Source: Paenibacillus pasadenensis (GTDB lineage Bacteria > Bacillota > Bacilli > Paenibacillales > Paenibacillaceae). Taken from it: DNA of 64,000 nucleotides. The translations under genes were made by a program, and so were the position numbers. The notes beneath the pieces are model-generated. The model was not told where the DNA came from. It worked only from the letters and a program-made list of their open reading frames with translations, and did not search any database. Where the stretch lies: assembly GCF_023715725.1 (NCBI RefSeq), contig NZ_JAMBOT010000001.1, positions 1,054,001 through 1,118,000 on the forward strand, read 5' to 3'. This document shows positions 10,620 to 19,051 of this stretch, piece by piece. Position 1 is the first letter of the stretch; each line of letters starts with the position of its first letter.

Positions 10620-10892
10620 CTAATCATCGGAATCTTCAATCCATCCAAATCGGACATAGCTGGACAGATTTTCATCATTTTTATAATCCGTAATCATGTC
10701 CGGCACATAGTTAACCGTAAACATATAGCCGCTCATAATCGCCTCTAGCTGTTTCAAATTCTTTTCCGTCCAGCCAAACCAATTTCCTGTCTTAAGCTCA
10801 TCCAAGCTGCCAAAATGCGGGGTGAACCGCTCGTGAAGCCGTTCCTTGTCCTCTTCCTTCAAAGAATTGTACAGCCTCCCGATGCTCTCCAT
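10620..10892 (-). CDS. Unknown small protein with acidic C-terminus, possibly shortened by an amber codon
   Basis: I do not recognise this protein. About 90 residues from ATG 10892, with AAGGAG 12 bases upstream; ATG 10922 is an alternative, but its G-run touches the codon. It is mostly helical and charged at the start (LYNSLKEEDKERLHERF), then GNWFGWTEKNLKQLEA, YMFTVNYVPDM, and ends RFGWIEDSDD before TAG. Past the stop, the same frame continues P-E-E-D-S-E-D-D-K-S before TAA, so the acidic tail appears to be cut by the TAG. It lies between the pheA terminator and safA with no clear promoter. Coding use looks normal for the window. Confidence 0.55.
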   Translation of the reverse strand: MESIGRLYNSLKEEDKERLHERFTPHFGSLDELKTGNWFGWTEKNLKQLEAIMSGYMFTVNYVPDMITDYKNDENLSSYVRFGWIEDSDD

Positions 10893-10937
10893 TCGAGTCT
10901 GCTTCTCCTTCAACCAGCGCATCCCCCTTTGCAAATA

Positions 10938-10982
10938 GAAAAAGAGACCGCCCGGCGTTTGCGCTCTCCGGTGCAGTCTCTT
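10938..10982 (-). terminator. Intrinsic terminator of the pheB-hom-thrB-pheA operon
   Basis: Hairpin with arms 10941-10955 and 10968-10982 followed on the minus strand by TTTTTC, about 25 bases after the pheA stop. Confidence 0.85.
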
Positions 10983-11005
10983 CGATGTCCGTCTATAAAA
11001 TGGCC

Positions 11006-11893
11006 TTAATTCTGCTCCGGCAGCTCCGGCGCCGTGCTGCCGAAGCTAGGATAAGAGCCAAGCACTCTTACCTGACAGCCAATTGCCTCAATCTCCTGCA
11101 GCGCAGCAGGCAGCAGCACCGTGTCCAGCGCCATCTCGATATCAATGACAAAATGGTACGTGCCGAGCCGTTTTTTGGTCGGCCGCGATTCGATGCGCGC
11201 CAGGTTGATCCGCCTCCAGGAAAAAGCCGAAAGCACCTGATGCAGCGCGCCCGGGTAGTCCTCCGGCAGCGTTACAAGGATGGACGTTTTGCGGACCGGC
11301 GACTCCCGCAGCTGGAAAGGCTCCTTCCCGACAAGCAGGAAACGTGTGTAATTGTTGTCATGATCCGTTACGCCGGTTCGCAGCACATCCATGCCGTAAT
11401 GCTCAGCCGCCAGCGTCAAGCCGATAGCGGCCCAGCCGCGGCCGGGGTTCTCACTGACGATTTTAACCGCCTCCGCCGTGCTGCTCACATGCTCCCATTC
11501 GGCATGCTGCAGATGGGCGCGCAGGAAGGTGTGGCACTGCGCCATCGCGACCGGATGGCTCAACACCCGGACGATCCGGCTGTAGTCCAGCTCTCCGTCC
11601 TCGCCGGCAATTTCGGAGCGGCGGCCGATCAGCTGCTGGCGGGAAGGATAAATCCATTCCGCTTGGATCGGCAGATCCACCTCATGCAGCAGCCAATCCA
11701 TATGCAGGTTAACGGAGCCTTCAATCGTGTTCTCGATTGGAATAACACTGTAATCCGTTTTCCCTTCCACCGTGGACAGGAAAACGTCGGATATCATCGG
11801 GTAATAAACCCGTTCCGCGCCGTTTTCGCCGCATAGGCTGCGCGCGGCTTCGTCGGAAGTAGACACGACGGGGAGCACTGCTACCTTAATCAT
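11006..11893 (-). CDS. pheA: Prephenate dehydratase
   Basis: Converts prephenate to phenylpyruvate in phenylalanine synthesis. 295 residues: the catalytic domain contains DYSVIPIENTIEGSV and the NNYTRFLLVG motif with the catalytic Thr-Arg-Phe. The ACT domain follows (VTLPEDYPGALHQVLSAFSW, then RIESRPTKK), giving phenylalanine feedback control. The usual N-terminal GPxGTFS loop is replaced by LPVVSTSDEAARSL. Its ATG overlaps the thrB stop (ATGA). A chorismate mutase domain is absent, so that step is encoded elsewhere. Confidence 0.94.
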   Translation of the reverse strand: MIKVAVLPVVSTSDEAARSLCGENGAERVYYPMISDVFLSTVEGKTDYSVIPIENTIEGSVNLHMDWLLHEVDLPIQAEWIYPSRQQLIGRRSEIAGEDGELDYSRIVRVLSHPVAMAQCHTFLRAHLQHAEWEHVSSTAEAVKIVSENPGRGWAAIGLTLAAEHYGMDVLRTGVTDHDNNYTRFLLVGKEPFQLRESPVRKTSILVTLPEDYPGALHQVLSAFSWRRINLARIESRPTKKRLGTYHFVIDIEMALDTVLLPAALQEIEAIGCQVRVLGSYPSFGSTAPELPEQN

Positions 11894-12861
11894 GCTTGCC
11901 GATCTCCTTTACGATTGCCTTGCGGCGCCAGCCAAGGCGCCTCGTTCTCATCCAGCACAACTGGACCGTCTAAATCCGGCTGCAAGCGCAGCAGATCGGC
12001 GCCAATTCCGGCTGCCTCAAGCGTCTCCGTCAAAAACGACTCCAGCTCCGCAAGGCGTGAGCTGTCGCGCTCCACCAGCGCCAGCAGCGTTGGACCGGCG
12101 CCGCTCAGCGCCGCGCCGAGCGCGCCATGTTCGGCCGCTCCTTCCAGCACCTCAGCCATTCCGGGAATAAGCGGAGCGCGGTACGGCTGATGAAGCCTAT
12201 CCCGCATCGCGCTGGCGATGAGCTCCAGACGTCCCGTCGCAAATGCCGCAACAAGCAGCGAGCTTCTGCCGACGTTGAACACGGCGTCCTTCATCGGCAG
12301 CTCGGACGGCAGCGCATGGCGGGCTTTTTCCGTAGCGAGCTGGAAACGCGGAATGGCTACAACCGTGCCCATCTGCGCCGGTGGTTCCAGACGAATCAAA
12401 TCCGCACGGATGCCGTCCCATGCGGCAACAATTAAACCGCCGTAAAGAGAAGCGCCCACGTTGTCGGGATGCCCTTCCAAGCGGGTCGCCAGCTGCAGAA
12501 GACCGTCCTTGTCCAGCGGACGGCCCGCCAGCTCATTGGCCGCGGCAAGCGCTCCAACGATAGCGCTGGCACTGCTGCCAAGCCCCCGCGTGAGCGGGAT
12601 CTCGCTGTACATATCAATCTCAAGCTCCGGCACGGAGAGACCCGCTTCCTCGTAGAGGAGCTGCGCCACCTTGTAGATCAGATTGCTTTTATCGGTCGGA
12701 ATGCCTTCCAGTCCTTCACCATGAAGCCGGATAACCGTGGCGTCGGACTCGCGCATTCCGACCCAAGCATAAAGAGACAAAGCCATGCCCAGGCTGTCGA
12801 AGCCCGGACCCAGATTCGCCGTGCTGGCCGGAACCCGAACCAGCACGCTTCTCATGCCCAT
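11890..12861 (-). CDS. thrB: Homoserine kinase
   Basis: GHMP-family kinase that phosphorylates homoserine on the way to threonine. 323 residues. VPASTANLGPGFDSLGMALS at the N-terminus and the ATP loop PLTRGLGSSASAIVGALAAA are diagnostic; ALSGAGPTLLAL is the third GHMP motif. Its ATG overlaps the hom stop as TGATG. Threonine synthase is not in this window. Confidence 0.96.
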   Translation of the reverse strand: MGMRSVLVRVPASTANLGPGFDSLGMALSLYAWVGMRESDATVIRLHGEGLEGIPTDKSNLIYKVAQLLYEEAGLSVPELEIDMYSEIPLTRGLGSSASAIVGALAAANELAGRPLDKDGLLQLATRLEGHPDNVGASLYGGLIVAAWDGIRADLIRLEPPAQMGTVVAIPRFQLATEKARHALPSELPMKDAVFNVGRSSLLVAAFATGRLELIASAMRDRLHQPYRAPLIPGMAEVLEGAAEHGALGAALSGAGPTLLALVERDSSRLAELESFLTETLEAAGIGADLLRLQPDLDGPVVLDENEAPWLAPQGNRKGDRQA

Positions 12862-14147
12862 CAGCCTTCCACCCGGTAGACGCTTTTTACGTTCTGGATG
12901 ACATCCAGCGTTTGGAACGCGTCTACAACTTTATTCATGGCCGCTTTGCTGGCATTATGCGTAATGACGATGATTTCGGCCTCAGGCAGCTCCGAGTTCG
13001 GCTGTTGAATAACGGACTCCAGGCTCACGTCGTACTCAGCAAACACTTGAGTAATGCGCGCCAGTACGCCAGCGCGGTCGGCCACATGCAGTCTCAGGAA
13101 GTATTTAGAGCTGATCTGCTCGTCGCTTTTCAGCACCCGCTCTTTATAGGAACCGGCTCCTTGCAGGCCGTTTACGCCGATTTTGAGATTTTTAACGACG
13201 GCCACAAGATCCGCGACGATTGAGGTCGCCGTAGGCAGCTCGCCCGCTCCCGCACCGTAAAACATCGTCTCGCCGACCGCTTCGCCATGCACGTAAACCG
13301 CGTTAAACACGCCGTTTACCGAGGCAATAGGATGGCTCGCCTTCACCATCGTCGGCTGTACGCTGACGCTGATGAACTCATCCTGCCGCTCTGCAATTCC
13401 GAGCAGCTTCACCTCATAACCGAGACGCTTCGCGTAGCCGATATCCTCCTTGCTTACGCTGGAAATGCCTTTAACAGATACATCCTCCAAGCCAACCTCC
13501 GAGCGGAAGCCAAGGCGGGAGAGAATCGTCATTTTGCGCGCGGCGTCTAGGCCCTCTACGTCCGAGGTCGGGTCGGCCTCGGCATAACCGAGCTGCTGCG
13601 CTTCCTTGAGCACATCTCCGTAGGAGGCGCCTTCCTGGCTCATTTTTGTCAAAATATAGTTCGTCGTGCCGTTCACGATACCCATAATTTTCGTAATGCG
13701 GTCCGAGGAGAATCCCTCGATGAGCGTGCGAATGATGGGAATGCCGCCCGCCACGCTCGCTTCGTAAAATACGTCGCAGCGGTTTTCGCTCGCCTTGGCG
13801 AGAATTTCGCGGCCGTGCAGCGCCATCAAATCCTTGTTGGCCGTGACCACATGTTTGCCGAGGGACAGCGCCTCCAGCAAATATTCCTTCGTCGTTTGAA
13901 TACCGCCCATGACTTCAACGATAACGTCAATCTCCGGGTGGCGGATGATTTCCCATGCGTCGGTCGTAAGCTTGGAAGCATCAATTTCGATATTCCGCGC
14001 TTTGTCCATATTTTGCACAAGCACCTTTTCAATCACGATCGGCGAACCGACCTGACCGATCAGATCCTCCTGATGACGCTCCACGATACGCACAACGCCC
14101 GTTCCTACCGTTCCAAGGCCAAGCAGGCCGACTTTTACTGGTTTCAT
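12861..14147 (-). CDS. hom: Homoserine dehydrogenase
   Basis: Reduces aspartate semialdehyde to homoserine with NAD(P)H. 428 residues from ATG 14147 (MKPVKVGLLGLGTVGTGVV), which has AGGGGATGAG upstream. A longer frame to 14198 overlaps the preceding gene end and is not used. The Rossmann motif GLGTVGTG is followed by the catalytic domain with VVTANKDLMALHG, GIVNGTTNYILTKM and the LGYAEADPTSDVEGLDAARK signature. A C-terminal ACT domain (VADRAGVLARITQVFAEYDV) indicates allosteric control. It follows pheB by 34 bases. Confidence 0.97.
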   Translation of the reverse strand: MKPVKVGLLGLGTVGTGVVRIVERHQEDLIGQVGSPIVIEKVLVQNMDKARNIEIDASKLTTDAWEIIRHPEIDVIVEVMGGIQTTKEYLLEALSLGKHVVTANKDLMALHGREILAKASENRCDVFYEASVAGGIPIIRTLIEGFSSDRITKIMGIVNGTTNYILTKMSQEGASYGDVLKEAQQLGYAEADPTSDVEGLDAARKMTILSRLGFRSEVGLEDVSVKGISSVSKEDIGYAKRLGYEVKLLGIAERQDEFISVSVQPTMVKASHPIASVNGVFNAVYVHGEAVGETMFYGAGAGELPTATSIVADLVAVVKNLKIGVNGLQGAGSYKERVLKSDEQISSKYFLRLHVADRAGVLARITQVFAEYDVSLESVIQQPNSELPEAEIIVITHNASKAAMNKVVDAFQTLDVIQNVKSVYRVEG

Positions 14148-14181
14148 TCTGTTCTCATCCCCTATGTTCAACTGTATCCCA

Positions 14182-14619
14182 TCAGCCCTGCCCGACAACC
14201 GACGCTCGCTTTACCCCCTGCTGCAGGCGAAGTTCATCAAGAAAAGCAAAACGATTTTCCTTCATTGAAGCGGTATCCATTGAAATGACGACATTGGCAA
14301 AACCTTGGAGAGGTATGCTCTGGTGAATCGTAAGCACATTTCCGCCCTTCGCGGCCACCAATCCCAGCACATGGGATAAAATGCCCGAGCGATGCTCCAG
14401 ATCCATCGACACCGTAATAATTGTGCCCCGCTCCATTTCGCCCATCGTCATGACGCCGTCTCTATATTTGTAAAAAGCGCTGCGGGAAAGCCCGGCGCGT
14501 TCCACCGCTTCATGAATTGTAACCGCTTCGCCGCGGCTTAGCATTTCCTTCACCGCAATCGTCTTGACGATCGCCTCAGGCAGCAGATCCTCGCGAACGA
14601 CAAAGTATCGCTCCGTCAA
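14182..14619 (-). CDS. pheB: PheB-like ACT-domain protein (UPF0735 family)
   Basis: 145 residues. The N-terminal half is a helix-turn-helix-like segment (VTIHEAVERAGLSRSAFYKY) and the C-terminal half an ACT domain (SMDLEHRSGILSHVLGLVAA). Homologues lie before pheA or hom in Bacillus and Paenibacillus and are named PheB, though no enzyme activity is established; a regulatory role in amino acid supply is inferred. The start is TTG at 14619, eight bases after GGAGG; no ATG fits. First gene of pheB-hom-thrB-pheA. Confidence 0.9.
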   Translation of the reverse strand: MTERYFVVREDLLPEAIVKTIAVKEMLSRGEAVTIHEAVERAGLSRSAFYKYRDGVMTMGEMERGTIITVSMDLEHRSGILSHVLGLVAAKGGNVLTIHQSIPLQGFANVVISMDTASMKENRFAFLDELRLQQGVKRASVVGQG

Positions 14620-14663
14620 GGTTACGTCCTCCTACGATAGACAGTTGTATTTATATAGTGGAC

Positions 14664-14693
14664 ATTATACCGGAAGGCGCGGCCGGCCAGCAA
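14664..14693 (-). promoter_or_regulatory. Predicted sigma-A promoter of pheB-hom-thrB-pheA
   Basis: -10 TATAAT (14664-14669) and -35 TTGCTG (14688-14693), 18 bases apart, 45 bases before the TTG start. No T-box or terminator-antiterminator pair is visible between it and pheB. Confidence 0.65.
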
Positions 14694-14812
14694 GCCTTTT
14701 TCTTTGCCTGGACAGCCTGATTTATCGGAGTGATAAAAACATTGCGCAAAGTGCCGGGCTGATTCATTCAGATTCTATAGAACATAGGCGTTTTTTACAG
14801 AAGGATATATCG

Positions 14813-15484
14813 TTACATTGCGCAAAAAACCGTGAACTCACGAAATTTATATACACAATCGGCATGCTCAAAGCCTGCTTCACGCAGCCAACCCAGCTGC
14901 TCCGACGTTTTGGCGTTAATATCTTCCGCTCTCCGCCTGACGGACGCGTCGGCTGCCTCCTTGCTCACCCGGCCGTCGTAAATCTCCTTCAGCCACTGCT
15001 CCCGGTACAGCTCGTCGAACAGAGGCGATTCGGCAGCGGTTTGATCGGCATTGACGAACCTTCCGCCTGCTGCCAGCCTTTCCCGGATATGGCGGAACAC
15101 CAGCCTTTTGTGTTCATGGGTTAAATGATGGATGGCCAGAGAGGATACGATCAGATCAAACTTGCCAACCGGCAGCCCCTGCGTCATATTTCCCTCTATC
15201 AGCTGCACGTTATCGTCATCCAAAAAGCGTTGTTTCGCTTTTGCCAGCATGCTGCCGCTAAAGTCCATCAAGGTCAAATTTCCCTGAGGATACTTTCGTC
15301 TAAGCATTCCGGAAAAAAGCCCCGTACCGGCTCCAAGCTCCAAAATTGTTGGCTGAGGAGCATCCGTCCAGGCCGCATTCAGGGCGCTTCCGTAAAAATC
15401 GTCATAACAGGGAATCAGCCCTCTCCGCTGTTCATCGTAACCTGCTGCCGCAAGCTCAAACTGCTTTTTGACGCTGCCGCTCAT
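14813..15484 (-). CDS. Class I SAM-dependent methyltransferase, substrate unknown
   Basis: 223 residues from ATG 15484, preceded by GGAGAGGGGG; TTG 15490 is less likely. The SAM-binding motif I ILELGAGTGLFSGML, motif II LTLMDFSGSMLAKAK and motif IV DLIVSSLAIHHL are clear, as in UbiE/YrrT-like small-molecule methyltransferases. The C-terminal third (EDINAKTSEQLGWLREAGFE) is typical of the group. It stands alone between the obgE terminator and the pheB promoter, so neighbours give no hint of substrate. A role in tRNA or menaquinone modification cannot be argued from sequence. Confidence 0.88.
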   Translation of the reverse strand: MSGSVKKQFELAAAGYDEQRRGLIPCYDDFYGSALNAAWTDAPQPTILELGAGTGLFSGMLRRKYPQGNLTLMDFSGSMLAKAKQRFLDDDNVQLIEGNMTQGLPVGKFDLIVSSLAIHHLTHEHKRLVFRHIRERLAAGGRFVNADQTAAESPLFDELYREQWLKEIYDGRVSKEAADASVRRRAEDINAKTSEQLGWLREAGFEHADCVYKFREFTVFCAM

Positions 15485-15613
15485 TTCCAAACCCCCTCTC
15501 CTTGATCATCTGCACTTATCATACTGCCAACTCTTATAGATGTTAAATATAGAGTTTCAATACTTATATAATTATCGCCTATAAAAGTTTGAAATTAACA
15601 GGACTAAAAACAA

Positions 15614-15640
15614 ACAAAAACGGCCGTCGCCGGCCGTTTC
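15614..15640 (-). terminator. Intrinsic terminator of spo0B-obgE
   Basis: GC stem (arms 15618-15626 and 15631-15639, four-base loop) with TTTTTG on the minus strand, 40 bases after the obgE stop. Confidence 0.85.
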
Positions 15641-15677
15641 TCTTAAAAAGCTATACGAATGACAGGCGCATACCGCC

Positions 15678-17000
15678 CTATTCGTGAATATAGTCGCTTC
15701 CTTCAAAAAATTCGAAGGCAAAGTCGCCTATGCGTACAGTGTCGCCGTCTTTTGCTCCGAGTTTGCGCAGTGCGCTATCGACGCCCATACGGCGCATCAT
15801 GCGCGCAAAACGCATAACGGCGTCGTAGGAGTTGAGATGAATCCGTTTGATCTGCCGCTCGAACGATTCGCTCTCCACCACAAAATAATCGTTTTCCTTG
15901 TACACGCGGAATGGAATTTCTTCCTTCTCCTCATGTTTATATATTTTGCGTTCCTCAACCTCTTTGACCTCTTCAAGCTCTGGCGCATCCGGAACGGTGT
16001 CAAGCACTGCAGCCGCTTTGTACAGCAGCTCTTGAATACCTTCCTTCGTCAGCGAGGAAATGGGCACAATTTCGTATTCGCGGTCGCTCTCATGCTCCGC
16101 CAGCTGCTGGCGGAACAGCTCCAGATTGTCCGCGGACTCCGTTATGTCCATCTTATTGGCGGCAATAATTTGCGGGCGCTCGGCCAGCTTGGCGTTGTAC
16201 AGCACAAGCTCTTCGTTGATTTTGAGCCAGTCCTCGAACGGATCCCGGCCTTCCGAGCCGGACATGTCCACAACATGAACAATGACTCGAGTGCGCTCAA
16301 CGTGGCGAAGGAACTCGTGACCTAGACCTACGCCTTCATGCGCGCCTTCGATCAGACCCGGCAGATCGGCCATAACAAAGCTGAGGCCCTCTTCGACATC
16401 AACAACGCCAAGATTAGGCGTAATCGTCGTGAAGTGATAGGCTCCGATCTTTGGCTTTGCGGCCGAAACGATGGATAGCAGCGTCGACTTGCCGACGCTT
16501 GGGAAGCCGACCAATCCGACATCAGCCATTACCTTCAGCTCCATTACGAGCCAGCGTTCTTGTCCTTCTTCACCTTTTTCGGCGATTTCAGGCGCGGGGT
16601 TGCTGATCGTCGCGAAACGCGGATTGCCACGGCCGCCGCGGCCGCCTTTAGCTACGATAACTTCCTGGCCATGGCGGGTCATGTCGCCGACAATTTCACC
16701 AGTGTCGTCATCAACGATAACCGTGCCTGGCGGAATACGGACGATCATATCTTCCGCTCTTGCGCCGTGCATCGTTTTGGGTCTTCCTTTTTCGCCGCGG
16801 TCACCTTTGAAGTGTTTCTGGTAGCGGAAGTCCATCAGCGTACGCAAACCTTCGTCAACGCGGAAAATAACGTTCGCTCCGCGACCGCCGTCTCCTCCGG
16901 CAGGGCCGCCTTCCGGAACGTACTTCTCTCTCCGGAAAGAAACGATGCCGTCCCCGCCGTCTCCGCCTTTTACAAATATCTTGGCTTTATCGACAAACAT
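15678..17000 (-). CDS. obgE: Obg/CgtA GTPase
   Basis: Essential GTPase linked to 50S ribosome assembly, stringent response and, in Bacillus, entry into sporulation. 440 residues. The N-terminal Obg fold is Gly-rich ([20 protein letters not shown]). The G domain has G1 [13 protein letters not shown]3 [19 protein letters not shown], and G4 IIAANKMD. The C-terminal OCT domain ends in [19 protein letters not shown]. It follows spo0B by 16 bases, the conserved spo0B-obg pair. Confidence 0.98.
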   Translation of the reverse strand: MFVDKAKIFVKGGDGGDGIVSFRREKYVPEGGPAGGDGGRGANVIFRVDEGLRTLMDFRYQKHFKGDRGEKGRPKTMHGARAEDMIVRIPPGTVIVDDDTGEIVGDMTRHGQEVIVAKGGRGGRGNPRFATISNPAPEIAEKGEEGQERWLVMELKVMADVGLVGFPSVGKSTLLSIVSAAKPKIGAYHFTTITPNLGVVDVEEGLSFVMADLPGLIEGAHEGVGLGHEFLRHVERTRVIVHVVDMSGSEGRDPFEDWLKINEELVLYNAKLAERPQIIAANKMDITESADNLELFRQQLAEHESDREYEIVPISSLTKEGIQELLYKAAAVLDTVPDAPELEEVKEVEERKIYKHEEKEEIPFRVYKENDYFVVESESFERQIKRIHLNSYDAVMRFARMMRRMGVDSALRKLGAKDGDTVRIGDFAFEFFEGSDYIHE

Positions 17001-17016
17001 AATTCAGTTCCTCCAT

Positions 17017-17751
17017 CTATGCGCAGAGCGGAGCCTTCAGCAGAACATGGCGATGCTGCTGGAGGCTGTCGGCCTGCAACGGTGTTCCGTGCAGGCGCTG
17101 CTCCAATTTGTCTATGAGTTCAGCCTCGTCAGTCAGCTCGCCATCAAATTCAAGCTCCACCATAAGCGCTCCGCTGCCGCGGTAAAGCCGCAGCTTCAGC
17201 AAAGCGGGATCGCCCACTCCGGGCTTCGTACTGAAGCGGTAGGCATTAATGACTTCAATTAGAGCTTCGGCCGCGCCATCGCGATCGCCGTCCAGCTCCT
17301 CCATGGATACGTTGTCCTCGATCTCAACATCAAGCACAATGGAAGGAGAAAACGTGCGAAAAGACTGCAGATAAGCGGTAAGCGCCGGACTGCCTAGCTT
17401 GGAAATTTTGCTTTCCATAAGCATCTTATCGCGAATCCGCTCAACGCTGGCTAGCGCCCGGTCGGGCTTGTTCATCCGAATGTAACCGTATAACACCTGC
17501 AGATCGTTCATCCAGTCATGACGATGATGATTTAAAGTCTGGATTGAAGCCTGCTGAATTGTGGCCAGACTCCTCTTCAGCTGCTGCCGGTGCTGCCGCC
17601 GGTCCGCATGGACCCACAAAACGGCTGCTGCTGCTGTCCAAACGAGAAACAGCAGATTTGCCCACAGCAGGGAAGGCCGGATGATCACGACTGCCGCAGG
17701 CAGCAAAATAGAGCCCGCTGCATACAGCTTGGCCGATTGAATGCGATTCAT
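17017..17751 (-). CDS. spo0B: Spo0B-like sporulation phosphotransferase with an N-terminal membrane anchor
   Basis: Spo0B passes phosphate from Spo0F to Spo0A in the sporulation phosphorelay. 244 residues, against about 190 in B. subtilis. The helical hairpin motif LNHHRHDWMNDLQVLYGYI carries the phospho-acceptor His (the one in HDWMN), and the rest matches a degenerate histidine-kinase-like fold (EALIEVINAYRFS). Residues ~9-47 form two hydrophobic segments followed by HADRRQHRQQLKR, so this form should be membrane-bound. Position before obgE supports the call. Confidence 0.88.
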   Translation of the reverse strand: MNRIQSAKLYAAGSILLPAAVVIIRPSLLWANLLFLVWTAAAAVLWVHADRRQHRQQLKRSLATIQQASIQTLNHHRHDWMNDLQVLYGYIRMNKPDRALASVERIRDKMLMESKISKLGSPALTAYLQSFRTFSPSIVLDVEIEDNVSMEELDGDRDGAAEALIEVINAYRFSTKPGVGDPALLKLRLYRGSGALMVELEFDGELTDEAELIDKLEQRLHGTPLQADSLQQHRHVLLKAPLCA

Positions 17752-17846
17752 ACGTCAATCCCACTTTCTACCTTAAGGATGCCTGACGGCCTTTCGCACA
17801 ACATTCCATCACCAGCTAAAATCCAAATCCATTGACACGTTACATC

Positions 17847-17881
17847 GAAAAAAAACCCGGCCTGCTCAAATCAGGCCGGGT
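17847..17881 (-). terminator. Intrinsic terminator of rplU-prp-rpmA
   Basis: Perfect 10-base GC stem (17855-17864 with 17872-17881) followed on the minus strand by eight T, just after the rpmA stop. Confidence 0.93.
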
Positions 17882-17897
17882 CGCGAGTCTCTTGGTC

Positions 17898-18209
17898 TTA
17901 AGCTTCTACTGCTGCAGCTACCGGAGCCAGATCAACCGGGTATACGCTGACTTTTTTACGGTCGCGTCCCCAACGTTCAAACTTAACAACGCCGTCGATC
18001 TTTGCAAACAGCGTATCATCTTTACCGATGCCTACGTTGTTGCCCGGGTGGATTTTCGTGCCGCGTTGGCGGTAAAGAATGTTACCAGCCGTTACGGTTT
18101 GTCCATCCGCACGTTTCGCGCCAAGACGCTTCGATTGGCTGTCGCGTCCGTTCTTCGTGGAGCCTACACCCTTTTTGGATGCGAACAATTGAAGATTCAG
18201 TTTCAACAT
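17898..18209 (-). CDS. rpmA: 50S ribosomal protein L27 with a cleavable N-terminal extension
   Basis: Component of the large subunit whose N-terminus reaches the peptidyl-transferase centre. 103 residues. It begins [10 protein letters not shown] before [20 protein letters not shown]. In Firmicutes this LxLQxFA-type extension is removed by the cysteine protease Prp so that L27 can work. The prp gene is immediately upstream. Core L27 motifs ([20 protein letters not shown]) follow. Confidence 0.98.
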   Translation of the reverse strand: MLKLNLQLFASKKGVGSTKNGRDSQSKRLGAKRADGQTVTAGNILYRQRGTKIHPGNNVGIGKDDTLFAKIDGVVKFERWGRDRKKVSVYPVDLAPVAAAVEA

Positions 18210-18226
18210 GTCGGAATCCTCCCTTC

Positions 18227-18562
18227 TTACTTGAATTGTTCCTTGAGGGTCACATGAGCGCTGTAGGATTCCGCAATCCCTTCCAGCATGACCTTCATGG
18301 ATTCCAGCAGCAGCTGCACCTTGAGATTCGTCTCAGGATCAGACTGCTCCGGAATATCCGACTGGAGCCATCCATTTTTCATGCTTGCCGGAAGCTCGAC
18401 TCCCGTCAGCACTTCAATAGCATTAACGGTGCCCACCGTGACGGCGGAAACACCAGCGCATACGATGTCTTTGCCTGCTTTGGCATATCGCGCGTGCCCC
18501 TCGATGGAGAAGCCGACGATGTGCCGGTCACTGGCCCGCCGAATGAATGTAGCGACAATCAT
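18227..18562 (-). CDS. prp: Ribosomal-processing cysteine protease Prp
   Basis: Removes the N-terminal extension of L27. 111 residues. The catalytic pair is visible as His in SIEGHARYA and Cys in [11 protein letters not shown], with the conserved HAxYAxxGxDIVCAAVS pattern. It lies between rplU and rpmA (B. subtilis ysxB position), 14 bases after rplU. Confidence 0.96.
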   Translation of the reverse strand: MIVATFIRRASDRHIVGFSIEGHARYAKAGKDIVCAGVSAVTVGTVNAIEVLTGVELPASMKNGWLQSDIPEQSDPETNLKVQLLLESMKVMLEGIAESYSAHVTLKEQFK

Positions 18563-18576
18563 AGGCTATCCTGAAC

Positions 18577-18888
18577 TTACGCCTGGATGCTTTCGATCGT
18601 TACTTTCGTGTACGGCTGACGGTGGCCTTGCTTGCGGCGGTAGTTCTTTTTCGGCTTGTACTTGTAAACGATGATCTTTTGGCCGCGGCCGTGTTTCTCG
18701 ACCTTAGCGGAAACCGTTGCTCCGGCAACAACCGGGGAACCGGTAACCAGACCTCCGTCTTTGGATACAGCCAGAACGCGGTCAAACGTTACGTTCTCGC
18801 CTTCGCCGGCGTTCAGCTTCTCAATGTAAAGAACATCGCCTTGCTGAACTTTGTATTGCTTGCCGCCTGTTTCAAAAATTGCGAACAT
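18577..18888 (-). CDS. rplU: 50S ribosomal protein L21
   Basis: 23S-rRNA-binding protein of the large subunit. 103 residues: [20 protein letters not shown] at the N-terminus and [19 protein letters not shown] at the C-terminus are signature segments. It has a strong AAGGAGG ribosome site and follows a structured leader of about 120 bases. Confidence 0.98.
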   Translation of the reverse strand: MFAIFETGGKQYKVQQGDVLYIEKLNAGEGENVTFDRVLAVSKDGGLVTGSPVVAGATVSAKVEKHGRGQKIIVYKYKPKKNYRRKQGHRQPYTKVTIESIQA

Positions 18889-18891
18889 GGA

Positions 18892-19014
18892 TGGTGCACC
18901 TCCTTATAGTCGAAGACTCGCCTGGGTGGGGTGTCGGACGCCGCTGAGGGTGCCCGAAGCTTGGTTATGAACCCGTCCTGCGCGGTACCTGAGTATGTCC
19001 ATGCCGGACATACA
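18892..19014 (-). ncRNA. Probable ribosomal protein L21 leader
   Basis: About 120 bases of GC-rich sequence with several short inverted repeats, including TATGTCCGG/CCGGACATA at ~18998-19013, lie between the promoter and the rplU ribosome site and hold no ORF. Firmicutes carry a conserved structured L21 leader at exactly this place. The assignment is by position and folding potential; a covariance-model search was not possible. Confidence 0.6.
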
Positions 19015-19021
19015 CTAAGGC

Positions 19022-19050
19022 ATTGTATCATACGCAACCAGCCCAATCAA
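19022..19050 (-). promoter_or_regulatory. Predicted sigma-A promoter of rplU-prp-rpmA
   Basis: -35 TTGATT (19045-19050) and -10 TACAAT (19022-19027), 17 bases apart. It abuts the rng stop codon and lies just before the L21 leader. Confidence 0.75.
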
Positions 19051-19051
19051 G

